Source: Phascolarctos cinereus (Eukaryota; Chordata; Mammalia; Diprotodontia; Phascolarctidae). From it: DNA of 64,000 nt. Below, in pieces: positions 32,040-43,177 of the stretch. The notes beneath the pieces are model-generated. The model was not told the DNA's origin and did not search any database. It saw only the letters and a program-made list of their open reading frames with translations. The number at the start of each line of letters is the position of its first letter. The first letter of the stretch is position 1. The stretch lies in contig NW_018343955.1 in NCBI RefSeq assembly GCF_002099425.1, positions 13,750,001-13,814,000 on the forward strand. Reading direction: 5' to 3'. Position numbers and translations under genes: made by a program.

Positions 32040-33330
32040 TTCTACCTAAATTTGTCCCAGTACTCCTCCTCTTCTCCCTTCTCCCTTCCCAGAGAGCTAT
32101 CCCATATAAGAGTATTTTTTAAAGAAAAGAAAAAAAGGCTACAGAATAAAGAAATTAGTGCTTTCAGAAAGTCTGAAAATATATGCAGTGTTCTGCAACC
32201 ATTGACTTCACACTTCTGCAAAGGGGGAAGTATCTTCAAATAGCTCTCCTTTGGGGTCACAATATATATTTATAAATGTATAATTTTGTAGAATTAATTT
32301 CCCTTTTTTTTAGTTTTTCCATTTATATTGCTGTAGTTATTGTGTATGTTGTTTTCTTTGTGCGCTTGCTTCACTCTGCATCACTTCATGCAAATCTTCA
32401 TGCTTTTCCCTCTTACCTTTTACTAACTGTGATCTTGGGCAAGTCTCAACTTTTTGGTGCTCCAGGAAACTCTAAAAATTTAAGTTACAGATGAGTTAAG
32501 AATCTACATTAGTGAAGAGATATTTCTACAATGTGAGTTAACCTCCAGAGCTCACATATCTGACAACTTCCCTACATTTTATAGGGTCAGAGGATAGCCT
32601 TTTGTTATTGACATATGTAACCTATTTGTCAACCTGCTGAACACATTTTTTGTTTTACTTAATTTAGAATGACAATAAATATTGATGCCGTTCTTTCTGT
32701 TGGTCTTTTAGTCTGCCTGTCTCTCTATCCATCTTATATCTCTGGGTAGATAAAGAGTACAGTTTAATAGAAAGAGCGCTGGATTCAGACAAGTTTGAAT
32801 CCTGAATCTGCTGATCCTTTGCCGGTTGTTACAATGATTATGTCAAAGACTTATTTGTTCTTCAAAGGTTTGAAAAAATTTAAGTAGGAAGTCATCTGGG
32901 TCCTTTGTTTTTGGAAAGGTAACTCTCTGACTTAACTTTATTTCTCTTTTGGAAGCAAGTGTATTTGTTGTGGTACCTGTTGTGGTAGTTTATGTTTTTG
33001 GAAATATTTCATTTAAGTTCCCAAATTTTGTTTTAGAATGTATTATTCCCTGATAGTAGTTATGGTTTCTCTTTGTATTTGTTATGATCACCTTTTTCAT
33101 TTTTACTTATGGTGATCTTTTTTTTTTTGATGAGTTAGCTAATGGTTTGTTAAAGTTATTGCACTTTAAGGGAAAACACTTCATCCAGTTGCTGTATTTT
33201 AAATTTTTAGCTATTTTTGTTTTTATATTACCTCCTTTTCTACTTTCCTTGAAAACTATTTTATAATTTTGTCAAGTGCAGACTGTATGTTGCTTCTTTT
33301 TCGGTCTTATCATTGTAGATGAAAATTATT
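32040..33330 (-). repeat. Ancient L1: 3' end and ORF2 RT region
   Basis: Reverse L1. The 3' part is at 32040-32410 (cccttcccagagagctatccc, attgtgtatgttgttttc). ORF2 RT coding is at about 32880-33290 (gaagtcatctgggtcctttg, the reverse of the GPDDF-type block, then tttggaagcaagtgtatttg). Strongly decayed. It appears continuous with the L1 pieces at 34740-36700. Confidence 0.55.
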
Positions 33331-33334
33331 TTTA

Positions 33335-33915
33335 TGAATCAATTTAACAATCCATTTCAGTTTTATGAATCAATTCTATACATTTGGTCTAAGAATTTCT
33401 TTGGCTGTAGTTTGTAGATTTTGATAAATGACTATTTAAAAAATATGGCTAACTTTGATTAAAAAAAAATACAGAACACGGTTCATTTTTTCCTATCGTT
33501 TGAATTTGGAAGCTGTGAGCCAAGCAGCTCTAATTAATCTATTTAAATAAACCCACAAAACTGATGTAACTCTTAGGATTTGAGAATAAAATCTTTACTA
33601 CTAAAAAATAGTTTTTCCATTTTCTTCTTTAACTCGGTTATTGTTTAATAGACATTTCTTTAGCTTTGTCGATGTTTTATTTGTAGTATTGTTATGTATG
33701 TCTGACGTGTAGTGTAAAAATATAGCATGCATAATTCCAGCTGTTTTGAACTTATTCAATGTTTCATCATACCTAAGCGTGTGCACAGCTTTGTTGGAGT
33801 TTTGCTGTGCTTGGCAAACAGTGTATCCCCTTTGCCTATGTTTAGTTCTCTCACTCTAACTGGTACTTACATCTTACTCAGATGTTTTGATTTATTTGTT
33901 AATCTTTTTTATCAG
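33335..33915. other. Intron 4, probably decayed L1
   Basis: No distinct feature; the AT-rich texture is compatible with more of the surrounding L1. Confidence 0.3.
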
Positions 33916-33919
33916 AAGA

Positions 33920-34250
33920 GTCTAAGGGTGGATGGATAGAACGTTGGCCTTAGAGTCAGGAAAACCTCAGTTCAGGTCCCGTCCCTGGTGCTTTTTATTG
34001 CTGTGTGATTGTGGGAAAGTCACTTAATCTCTCATTGCCCCAAGTCAACTCTCAGGGTTACAAATGAATTACTTTGGAGTCAGTAGATATGTGTTCACAT
34101 GTTGTCTCTGGTCTTTACTAACTGGGCAAATCATTAAACCTCTATGTGCCTTAGAAAATTCCCTAGAATTTATCTACTGAATCTTAGATTAAATTGTTGT
34201 CTGCCCTGGTGGAGAGCATTCTCAATGCTTGTAGTTTCTTCCTTTATTTG
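33920..34250 (+). repeat. Two MIR/CORE-SINE fragments
   Basis: First: gatagaacgttggccttagagtcagg, gtgtgattgtgggaaagtcac, ctctcattgccccaagtcaac. Second, from about 34070: tttggagtcagtagatatgtg, gggcaaatcattaaacctc, tatgtgcc. Confidence 0.65.
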
Positions 34251-34349
34251 CACAGTACTTTATACTTGATTTATCATATTCTGATAATTGTTCTTATTGT
34301 TATGTTTTCCACCTATTTGTTAACTTTCTTCTATGAATTCAGGTGATAA

Positions 34350-34725
34350 ATGCTTTCAGTCAGCCAACAAGGATTTATTAGGTGGTTGCTTAGCGTCAGG
34401 CGTCTTGCTAGGTACCATGGAATACAGCAAAGTGAGACAAAAGTCATTTCCAGTTCTCAAGGAGCTTCTCTTCTATATGGGAAATAAATATGTATGAACA
34501 AATATAAATATATTAAAATATGTGCAAAATAAATATGTACAAAATAAAGAATAATTACAAGGTAGCTTGGGAAGGGAGAACATTAGTAGTTAGGGAGATC
34601 AGGAAAAACTTTATGTAGAAGGCTGTACTGAAGCTGCTGAGTCTTGGAAGAACAGGGATTCGATGAGGTAGGTAGATGTTAGGAGAGTGCATTCTGATCA
34701 TAGGGGCTCATTTGGATAGTGTATT
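34350..34725 (-). repeat. L2 3' UTR fragment
   Basis: caacaaggatttattaggtgg, cgtcaggcgtcttgctagg, ctcaaggagcttctcttct and ggaagaacagggattcga: reverse L2 3' module. Confidence 0.65.
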
Positions 34726-34739
34726 TGCTGTGTACAGAT

Positions 34740-36700
34740 TAAATGTTCTATTATGTTCATCTTTTAATTCTCCTTTCGACATTATATAATACCTTTATCT
34801 GTCTTTCTCAGTCTTTTCTGGTTTATTAGGTAATACTGATGCTGCTGTATTTTTTGAGCTTACAATTGTGATATATTTTAGACTAATATAGTTTGATTTC
34901 AGTTCAGTTTGTGTATGTCTTTTGATACATTGAAGTTTTATGTAAGTAGCATATTAATGGATTTTGTTTTACAATTTTTAATTCCATAACTTGTCTTTTA
35001 AATTGGAGAATTCAGTTAATTCACATTTAATGTGTGTTAAATTTGATTTCCTTTCTAGCTTTTTAATTTTTTCATTATTATAAATGTTTAGAGGGAGTGA
35101 AATATCTTATTTTTCTAAAGTTTCTACTAATAAAATTGTTCAAAGAATGAAACTTTTTTGGCTTTTTAAATGAGTAACTTATTTCTTGTAGCTTTATTTA
35201 AAAAAATAAATAAAGGATGTTTGCTTTTGGCATAGCTGGCTCCTTTCTTTGTCCTATTTTTTGTTGTCAATTTGAAATGTTTTCAAATTTATTAACCTAA
35301 ATATATATTTAACTCTTTCCTTTTAAAGATATAATTCACATTAAAAAAATCTCAAAACCTAATTTATTTCTGTTTCTTTTACAGTGTCTTAATGCCTTAA
35401 TTTGTACACTTAAGCTTCAGGCTTAAATTATCCAGTTATTTTCATTGAGTACTTATTTCTCCACAGCTATGAAGTTTTTTCTTGAATGTAGTTATCCTTT
35501 TATTTTTATAAATTTAGATTTTTATGAATGTATTCTTTGAGAACTTTTTGGTTTTTGAAATTTTTTTGCCTTCAGAAAAAAAGTTAAATATTGCGTGAAC
35601 TAAAATTTTTTAATATATTTCACTGTTTTAGTACACATACTTTTTGACCAGTTTTGCTCTCTTGCCTGTGTTACTATTGAAGTATATAGAAAAATTTTAA
35701 TTGGTACTTTATGATACATGATTTTTCTTTTTAGATGCACTAAAAATTCTTTTTCTTCATTATTTTGAAATTAATAATTATTGATCTGAGAGGCCTGCAT
35801 TTTGTATTTCTCCAAACTGTGTTCCAGTGAATTATTTCTACTTGAGAAGGTGATGTGATACCTGTGATATTCTCTATTTTGGAATATTCTAATTATTAGT
35901 TGTATTACCGAGCTTTAAATCTTTTCCTTTTTTATGCCACACAGGATCCCAATCTAAATTAATTTTTTTGTTCGTTCTTTTCCCATCTACCATTAGAATC
36001 TTACTTTAAGTCCCTTATTATGCTTATTATCGAATTAATTTTGTATTTTTAAATGCCTTCCATTATTTCTGGTACAGATCACTTTCTTTTCTGAGTTTTT
36101 TATCCTTTCTCTGCTATTACACAGTTTAGCTAGTTAGCTTTTAGTTGATGTTTTTTCATTATCTTTTAGATGAGCTCCTTTACTTCCTTACTATTTCGAT
36201 AGTTTTTTTTTCTTTTTAAAAATATCTTGAAAAGCAGATTAACTTGACTATGAGGGAACACCTTTCTCCCTGCCTTCCCCTACCTTCGGCATTGGAGAAG
36301 GTGATAGGAGGGGAATGCTCCAGCCTGTATTCTCAAGTCCCAGTTAGGGGTTTGGAAAGGGTTTAAGGGGGTGGGGCAGACCTGGTGGTTGTGGCTATGG
36401 CTGGATGCGTAAGACTGTTTATTTCGTTGCTAGGACTATTGTTGCAGTCTTTTTCTTAGTCCCCTAATTTTTCTCTTCAGTTGTTCTTGCTTCAGTTGAC
36501 CTTTTGTAACCTGGAACATAGAGTTGCAATTTTGTAGTTAATTTGGCTCCAAGCTCCAGCGTTTCTTATTTTCTCCTCTTCATTTCTAGTTGGGGATGGG
36601 GGAGGATATGTACAGACAACGCAGCAGATAAAGAGGAACCTTGAATAGTTTTCCTAACTCTGTTCCTACAGCCTAATTTGGGGCAAAAATGCTCAGTAGC
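34740..36700 (-). repeat. Ancient L1: endonuclease, ORF1 and probable 5' UTR
   Basis: 34740-35170 follows the reverse of the L1 endonuclease region (aaattggagaattcagttaattcacatttaatg). 35340-36220 has weaker ORF1-like texture. 36240-36700 is G/C-richer and may be the 5' UTR. With 32040-33330 this suggests a nearly complete but very old L1, interrupted by MIRs and an L2. Confidence 0.4.
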
Positions 36701-36934
36701 TCATTCTCTTTCCATTCCTCCATACTTCCTCTCCAGGCAGCGCATGGGCCTGCCAGCCACTTTATTACTTGGTCCTCATCCCTGCAACAATGCATTTGTT
36801 GATAGTGGTGGAAGAACTTTTTTTTTTTAAGAGCTGTCCTTTTCTTCCCAGTTTTTGTTGAGGGGAGCTAGGGAACTACTTAGTTTCTTGGCTTTGGTCT
36901 ACTTTTCTATCTTGGAAGGCTCATCATAAATTTT

Positions 36935-37810
36935 AAAAAAATATTTTATTGTTTTAATCAGCTACAATCTGCCTTTTCACCCTGCCATCCATTCCCCCTA
37001 ATTGAGAAAACAAGAAAAATGAATATGTAGTCAACCAAAACGAACTTCTACATTGTCCATGTCCAAAAAAAAATTTGTCTCATTCTTCATTCTTAGTCCT
37101 TCACCTTTCTGTCGGGTAGCATGTTTCATCATTAGTCCTCAGGAATCCTGGTTGGTTATTATGCTGATAAGAGTTAAGCAGAGGGGAGCTAGATGGCACA
37201 ATGAATAAAGAACCGGCCTTGAAGTCAGGAGGACCTGAGTTCAAATCTGGCCTCAGACCAAACACTTGACACTTATTAGCTGTCGGACCCTGGGCAAGTC
37301 ACTTAACCCCAATTGTCTTAAAAAAAAAAGTTCAGCACAATAGTGTTCCATTTCATTCACACACATACACACACACACACACACACATAATTCTGATAAG
37401 AGTTAAGCATAATAGTATTCCATTTCTCATATACAGATGTGTGTATATATATGTATATATACTATAGTTTGTTTATCCATTCTCCAGTTTATGGACACCC
37501 CATCAGATTCACATTTTTCACTACCTAAAAAAGAGCTATAAATATTTTTGTATATTCCTTCAATTCCCTCTTCCTTCACCCATTTCCCTCCTTTTTCCCT
37601 GTTCAGTGAAATATATTTCTTTATCCTACTGTATGTATGGGTGTGTGTATTCTTTTGACCAGTTCACATGACAGTGAGGTTCAAATGTCAGCCAATACCA
37701 CCTCCCCAGCCCCTCCTCCTTGTTTATATAAATGTCTACTTGTGTACCCTGATTATGTGAGAATTTTCAATAGCTTTCCTTTCTGTCCCATCCCCCCTTA
37801 CTGCTTATAG
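36935..37810 (-). repeat. Older HAL1 copy with inserted SINE
   Basis: Reverse 3' UTR (ccccctaattgagaaaac, ggaatcctggttggttatt, agagctataaatatttttg) passes directly into the HAL1-specific middle (gaccagttcacatgacagtg, ccctgattatgtgagaa) without ORF2. Interrupted by a SINE (37181-37329) and CA/TA repeats (37360-37460). Confidence 0.6.
37181..37329 (+). repeat. tRNA-derived CORE-SINE
   Basis: GGAGCTAGATGGCACAATGAATAAAG head, GAGTTCAAATC box B, TTAGCTGTCGGACCCTGGGC core, A tail. Flanked by gttaagca and gttcagca (one mismatch). Confidence 0.88.
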
Positions 37811-37819
37811 TAATATCTA

Positions 37820-39095
37820 TCCTTAAAAGCTGTAGAATTTAAAATATCATAGAAGATAGCAAATGAAATATATATGGCATAAATTAACTGACAGAACTAA
37901 TTAAAGGTGGGGAGTCCAGCTCATTTGTTTTATCTGGAAAAGGTCAGATATTCTGAGTCAGTGTTTTCAGTAGAGGCCAAGACGTAGTACTATTGCTGTC
38001 ACAAAATGAAACCGGATCAAAATTATGACTTTCCCCAAGTTATTTACCTACCATTGTATTTTTTGTGTATAAGTTAAATTAGGTAGGTTGTGATTATTTA
38101 TCTATCCATCCGTCCATCTATCTATTTATCTATCTATCTGTAAAAATATATTTTTGGATTCTTTGAAACAGAAGAGCACGTAGAGATTGAATGGATGAGA
38201 TAAGTTATTCAGAAGTAGGAATTTTCAAATTGGATATTGAAAAATTAATTCTAGAAAGCAATGGCTTTTTCTTCTTTTAGGCTATTTTTAGTGGTAGCCA
38301 GTCTGGGAAAAAATTAAGCACTTGGAAATTATATTTTCTAATCTAATCAATAACATTTCTGATGTCCTGCTTCGCGTCCGTGTATCATGTTAAGTCAAAG
38401 CATATTTGAAAAAGGGAATGCATCTCTTTTTGCAACAAGGAACAGTTTTGGCTCTTTGTGGACTTTTTGCCCCCTGAATACCAAAGACTACTATTTGAGA
38501 ACAATTTTTAGTTTTGGCTTCTGAATATCGAAAGTTAAAAGGTAAAAATGGAGCTAGAACTCCTAAAGTCCTTTGCATTTTTTTTTCTGAATATTAGTTC
38601 CCTTTTATCAGCCATGAAATCAACTTTGAGCCTTTCAGAGGTATGACTAATAGATATTTAGGCATAATAATTCATGTATTTGAACAGAGCAGGAAGTTCA
38701 GGTTTGATTTCTTTATGGGCTAGTTAACTTTGCTTAGGAAAAAAAAACTTTTCTAGTCATGGATTATCCCCTTAAATAACAGCTCTTCTGAAAATGTATG
38801 CATTTTATAAGGGGTTCATATAAGAAAGGATATGAATTAAAACCCATATTTCATACCACTACAAGAGAAAACAAGTCATAGTATTTATTAATGTTTTGTG
38901 TGAGACACTACAGTGTTTACTCTTTATAACATTGAATTGTCAGGAAATAAGAAATGAAATCCAGAATGATTCTCACAAATGAAAACAAGAAACTTACAAT
39001 TATTTTTAGATTAAAAATAAGAAGTTTAAAGCATTAGACTGCATGATGTTTTTGAGATTTTGGAAAACTGCATAGTGCACTCAATCCTGCAAATA
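37820..39095. other. WDR70 intron 4, unassigned
   Basis: Only an (ATCT)n-type repeat at about 38096-38140 is recognisable. No exon or clear transposon. Confidence 0.4.
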
Positions 39096-39099
39096 TACC

Positions 39100-39440
39100 A
39101 ATTGATCAGCAAACATTAATTAAACACCAGTATTATAGGTGCTGGGCTTATAAAACCCAAAATGAAAAAGTCTCTGCCCTTAGCTCACAATCTGTTGCTG
39201 GGAATATAAGTATATGCAAAATAAATACAGAGTCATTTTAGAGGTGTTAGATGTTAACAGTTGGGGTGGGAGAGGGGCAGGCAGTTGGAGAAAGCTTCTT
39301 GTAAAACGTGTCATTGAACTTAGTTTTGAAGGAAATGGGAATCTAACAGGAAGGAAAGGAAGGGGTTCATTTTAATACACAGGAATGACCAGTACAGCAG
39401 CGTAAGAGATGGTGAGTGGTGTGTGCTCTGAGAGGAACAG
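39100..39440 (-). repeat. L2 3' UTR fragment
   Basis: gatcagcaaacattaattaaacacc, ggtgctgggcttataaaac, then gaaggaaatgggaatcta and cagtacagcagcgtaag: reverse L2 3' end. Confidence 0.65.
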
Positions 39441-39924
39441 CAACCATGGAATTGATATCTAGTTCAAATATATATTTAAACATTTTCGGGATAGTAATTG
39501 AGTTTTTCTTATTACTGTTTCATATATTCAGCTTTCAAGCAGGATTTGGCTCATTTTACGGGTGTAGTGAATATAAAACAAAAAATTAAAGGATGTCCAT
39601 TTAAACAGGGTGAGGATTCTTTAGCCTAACATGTTCCTGTTGATCTTTTCCATTGATATGGAGGTGCTGGTACTTCTGTAATACACTTTCCCCAGCCTGT
39701 ACCTGTGCTTCTGATTTATATCTGATGTCATCAGATTTTGAGTGAGTTTGAGATAGTTTGAGAAAATAGAAAATTCAGTTATTTGAGTAGTTGAGATAAA
39801 ATAAAATTTGTAAGAATAATATTGGAATTATGTGTTTAACAGTAATGTAAAAATTCTGGTTTAAAGAAATTGAATGAGAGAGATTTTACACATCTTGTGA
39901 ATGCTCTGTTAAACAATAGCAGAG

Positions 39925-40175
39925 AATTAGTCAATCCACAAACAGTTATTAATTCCTTAATATGTTTCAAGAACTAGACCAAACACTTGAAATATGAATA
40001 AAGGCAAAAACATGGTCCCTGCTGTAAGGAAGCTCACATTCTGATAGGGGAGACAGCATCCAGATAACTAAGTTCACACAAGATATTCCAGCTATCTTAG
40101 GGGGAAAGGCCTTGTTGGGCTGTACAGTTAAATGGAGAAGAGTTAAGTGTAAGAAGATTGAAAAGATACGTAGGG
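39925..40175 (-). repeat. L2 3' UTR fragment close to WDR70 exon 5
   Basis: caatccacaaacagttattaattcc, atggtccctgctgtaagg, gaagctcacattctgatagg: reverse L2, ending about 40 bp upstream of exon 5. Confidence 0.65.
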
Positions 40176-40212
40176 TTGAGTGTTAAAAAAAATGAATTTT
40201 CTCTATTTTTAG

Positions 40213-40353
40213 TGACACAGCGAGCAGTGGAAGTGAAGATAGTTCTGATGAAGAATTAATTGGGCCTCCATTGCCACCCCAAGCCACACAAGTACAATCT
40301 GAAGATACAGATGAACTCATAGGCCCCCCACTCCCACCTGGATACCAAGATAG

Positions 40354-40393
<40 letters not shown>

Positions 40394-40408
40394 ATACAAG
40401 ATGAAATT
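40213..40408 (+). CDS. WDR70: WDR70 exon 5 (with poly-Asp tract)
   Basis: 196 nt, acceptor tttttag, donor gtaagt. Encodes residues 97-162: SDTASSGSEDSSDEELIGPPLPP, a second copy of the ELIGPPLPP motif, then GYQDS, twelve Asp and EIQDEI. ELIGPPLPP is shared with human WDR70. The human protein has an acidic Glu-rich run at this place; here the run is Asp, encoded by twelve uninterrupted GAT codons (40355-40390). Acidic, disordered linker before the WD40 repeats. Ends in phase 0. The next exon (expected HKIPDSHEITL...) was not found in the remaining 23.6 kb. Confidence 0.95.
40355..40390 (+). repeat. Coding (GAT)12 microsatellite
   Basis: Twelve perfect GAT units inside WDR70 exon 5. Pure trinucleotide repeats of this length often vary in copy number, and changes would stay in frame. 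Confidence 0.95.
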
Positions 40409-40819
40409 GTAAGTGTTACTGTTTTGATATATTGCATACATACACTAAACTATTGATATCACTTATATGATCATTTCTATTTGTGTTAAGTACTCAAGGT
40501 GCTGTTCTAATAAAGTGGAACAAAAAAAGCCCCCAAAACACAAAAAAACCTATTTCTGAGCACTACATTACAGGTTGCTATTTGTGATACTCCTTTGTAA
40601 TTAGGCATTTCTGAAGGTAAAGCATTTCTATACAACTTCCCACCTGGCTTTGTGCAATAAACTTGAGAACATAGTGTAAGACAGAGCTAGACAAGTTGTT
40701 TTAGGTCTGGGGTCCAACTCTCTATTTTAATCATTAAGTCTGTAACATTTTTGATTGCCTCTGATGTGCCAGGCACTATGCAAAGACAGGATAGATTTTT
40801 TTTTTCCTTTCAAGAAACA

Positions 40820-40985
40820 CCTTGGATTTGGAATCTAGAGATATGAGTTTTAATTCCCACTCCATTACTTCCTTCTTTGTAACTCCTGGCAATTTGTTTT
40901 CCTTCTGTAGACCTTGGTTTCCTTATGTGTAAAATGAAGGGGTTGGACTAGATGATCTTTAAAGTCTTTTTAAATTTTAGGTCTA
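40820..40985 (+). repeat. MIR fragment
   Basis: ttggatttggaatctagag, ccttggtttccttatgtgtaaaatg and gggttggactagatgatct, a typical MIR 3' part. Confidence 0.65.
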
Positions 40986-41290
40986 TAATTTGGTAATTAA
41001 AACAACAGCAACAACAAAAGTAACTAAAAGAATGAAGGAGCATATATTGATTGCAATAGGGTGTTGGTTTATAATCTCAGATTGTGACACAGATTGTCTG
41101 GGAGAATACTCTGGAAGGGCTCTGAGCACAGTCAGGTCTGCTGGCCAGAGGGTCCTCCCTCCTTCCTTTTCCCCTGGGACTGTTCCCCCCAAGGACAGCA
41201 AAGATTGGAGCTCAAGTTGGGACTGGAACAGTTATGGGAAGGTCAAAGTATAGAAATAAGCATTCATGTAACAGCTACTATGCTCTAGAC

Positions 41291-41679
41291 CAAGGGTGGG
41301 GAACCTGTGGCCCTGAGGGCCCACGTGGCCCTTTAGATCCTGAAGTGTGGCCCTTTGACTGAGTACAAGTTTTACAGAACGAATCCTTTTATTCATTCAC
41401 TTATTTATTTATTTATTTATTTATTAGCTAGGCAGTGGGATTAAGTGGCTTGCCCAGGGTCACACAGCTGTAAGTGTCAAGTATCTGAGGCTGGATTTGA
41501 ACTTAGGTCCTCCTGACTTCAGGGCCAGTGCTCTATCTACTGCGCCACTTAGCTGCCCCCCAGAACAAATCCTTTTATTAAGAGGATTTGTTCTGTGAAG
41601 TTTGGATTCAGTCAAAGGGCCGTATTTGAGGACCTAGAGGGCCACATGTGGCCTTGAGTCCACAGGTTCCCCACCTTTG
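41291..41679. mobile_element. Palindromic hAT-like MITE, split by a SINE
   Basis: Ends caagggtggggaacctgtgg and ccacaggttccccacctttg. The internal ggatttgttctgtgaag palindrome is shared with the copies at 3002 and 53658. Flanked by ctctagac and tgctagac (6 of 8 identical). Confidence 0.85.
41394..41561 (-). repeat. tRNA-derived CORE-SINE inside the MITE
   Basis: Reverse SINE with a (TTTA)n tail (41398-41427), ggcttgcccagggtcacac, tctactgcgccacttagctgcc. Its 18-bp duplication agaac(g/a)aatccttttatt lies at 41376-41393 and 41562-41579, with one mismatch. Confidence 0.95.
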
Positions 41680-41988
41680 TGCTAGACACTATGCTAAGCC
41701 CTTTTACAAATATGTCAGTTGATCCTTACAACAACCCTGCGAGGTGAGGTAGGTACTATTATTATCTCCATTTCTGTATAGTGGAGGAAACTGAGGCAAA
41801 CAGCGACTAAATGATTTGCTTAGGGTTGAATAGCTTTCTGTATCTGAGGCTGGATATGAACTCAGGTGTTCCTGACTCCAGACCCAGAATTCCATCCATG
41901 ATGGCCCCAGCTGCCTAGTATGGTGGTGGCTGTGGAACTGCCCAGCTACCTATACCAAGTGATACTTCACAGTGTTGTTATTCTTTTC

Positions 41989-42149
41989 TTTTTTTTCTTT
42001 TTTTTGGGGGGGGGCAAGGCAGTGGGGATTAAGTGACTTGCCCAAGGTCACACAGCTAGTAAGTGTCAAGTGTCTGAGAACAGATTTGAACTCAGGTCCT
42101 CCTGACTCCAAGGCCGGAGCTCTATCCACTGCGCCACCTAACTGCCCCT
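41989..42149 (-). repeat. tRNA-derived CORE-SINE
   Basis: Reverse SINE, T/G tail, gtcacacagctagtaagtg, ctatccactgcgccacctaac. Flanked by gttattcttttc and gttatttcttttc. Confidence 0.92.
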
Positions 42150-42966
42150 GTTATTTCTTTTCAAATTAATGTGATTGTAAGTCTCAAATGTGAATGAATT
42201 GTTCTTCTGTGGTTTGGGGTAAAATTTCACTGAAAATTCTAGGTACTGGTGAAATTGCAGAATGCTATGGGGACCTGGTTTGAAACATACCTTTTTTCAA
42301 AAAAACAAGTTTTTATTGTTATCTTTTGTTTCTTTTATCATCATAGTTATCCCAAGTATCCCTCCTTCTTCCCTTCCCAGAGAGCCATCCCATAAAACAA
42401 ATAGTATTTTTTTAGGGAGGAAGAAAAAGTCAGCACATCTGATCGATATATTGAAAAAATCTGGAAAAATGTGCAATGTGTAACACGTGTGGACCTTCTA
42501 CTTCCATGAGAAGATGGGTTAGGGTTGACCTCTCATTCTCAGTTTCTTCATTCGAGTCCTTCTTGATATTTATAATTTTGTTACATTTATTTTTAATTTT
42601 TTTGGTGTGTAGTTCTCTCCCTTTACATTGTTGCTATGTATATTGTTTTCTTGTCTCTACTTCACTCTACATTAGTTCATTTAGATCTTCCTGTGCTTCT
42701 CTGTATTTAAAATACACATCATTTCCTACAGCACAGTAACATTTTAATATATTCATGTACCACAATTTGTTTAGCCATTCGCTAATCAAAGGGCATTTGC
42801 TTTGTTTCCAATTCTTAGTTACCACAAAAAGTGCTGTTATAAATATTTTGGACTATATGGGGACTTTCTTCTTATCATTGGTTTTCTTGGGGTATAAGCC
42901 CAGTAATGGAGTCTTTGGTTGTTCACGTCATTCAGATTGCTTTCCAAATTTCACAGCTCCATTGAT

Positions 42967-42967
<1 letters not shown>

Positions 42968-43001
<34 letters not shown>

Positions 43002-43032
43002 ATGCACACACACGCACATGCACACACACACA
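42968..43032. repeat. CA microsatellite
   Basis: (CA)n with CG and TG interruptions, adjoining the 3' tail of the reverse SINE at 43031-43177. Confidence 0.9.
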
Positions 43033-43177
43033 TTTTTTGGGGTGGGGGCAATGGAGGTTAAGTGGCCTGCCCAGGATCACGCAGCTGTTAAGTGTCAAGT
43101 ATCTGAGGCCAGATTTGAAGTCAGGTCCTCCTGACTCCAAGGCCTGAGCTTTTTCTACTGTGCCACCTAGCTGCCCC
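43031..43177 (-). repeat. tRNA-derived CORE-SINE
   Basis: ggcctgcccaggatcacgc, ggtcctcctgactccaagg, ctactgtgccacctagctgcc. Possible duplication tccattgat / tccatcaat (42958-42966 and 43179-43187), which would make the CA run part of the SINE tail. Confidence 0.9.

Larger units (their letters stand above)
41245..41910 (-). repeat. MIR/MAR-type SINE hosting nested insertions
   Basis: Host MIR: left piece ends ctactatgctctagac; right piece resumes tgctagacactatgctaagc, acaaccctgcgaggtgagg, gaggaaactgaggcaaac, ctgaggctggatatgaactc. A hAT MITE (41291-41679) splits it, and a SINE (41394-41561) splits the MITE. Confidence 0.8.

Noticed and set aside
40183-40437. Poly-Ser minus-strand ORF across WDR70 exon 5
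   Set aside because: Antisense of the GAT repeat; it ignores the splice sites.
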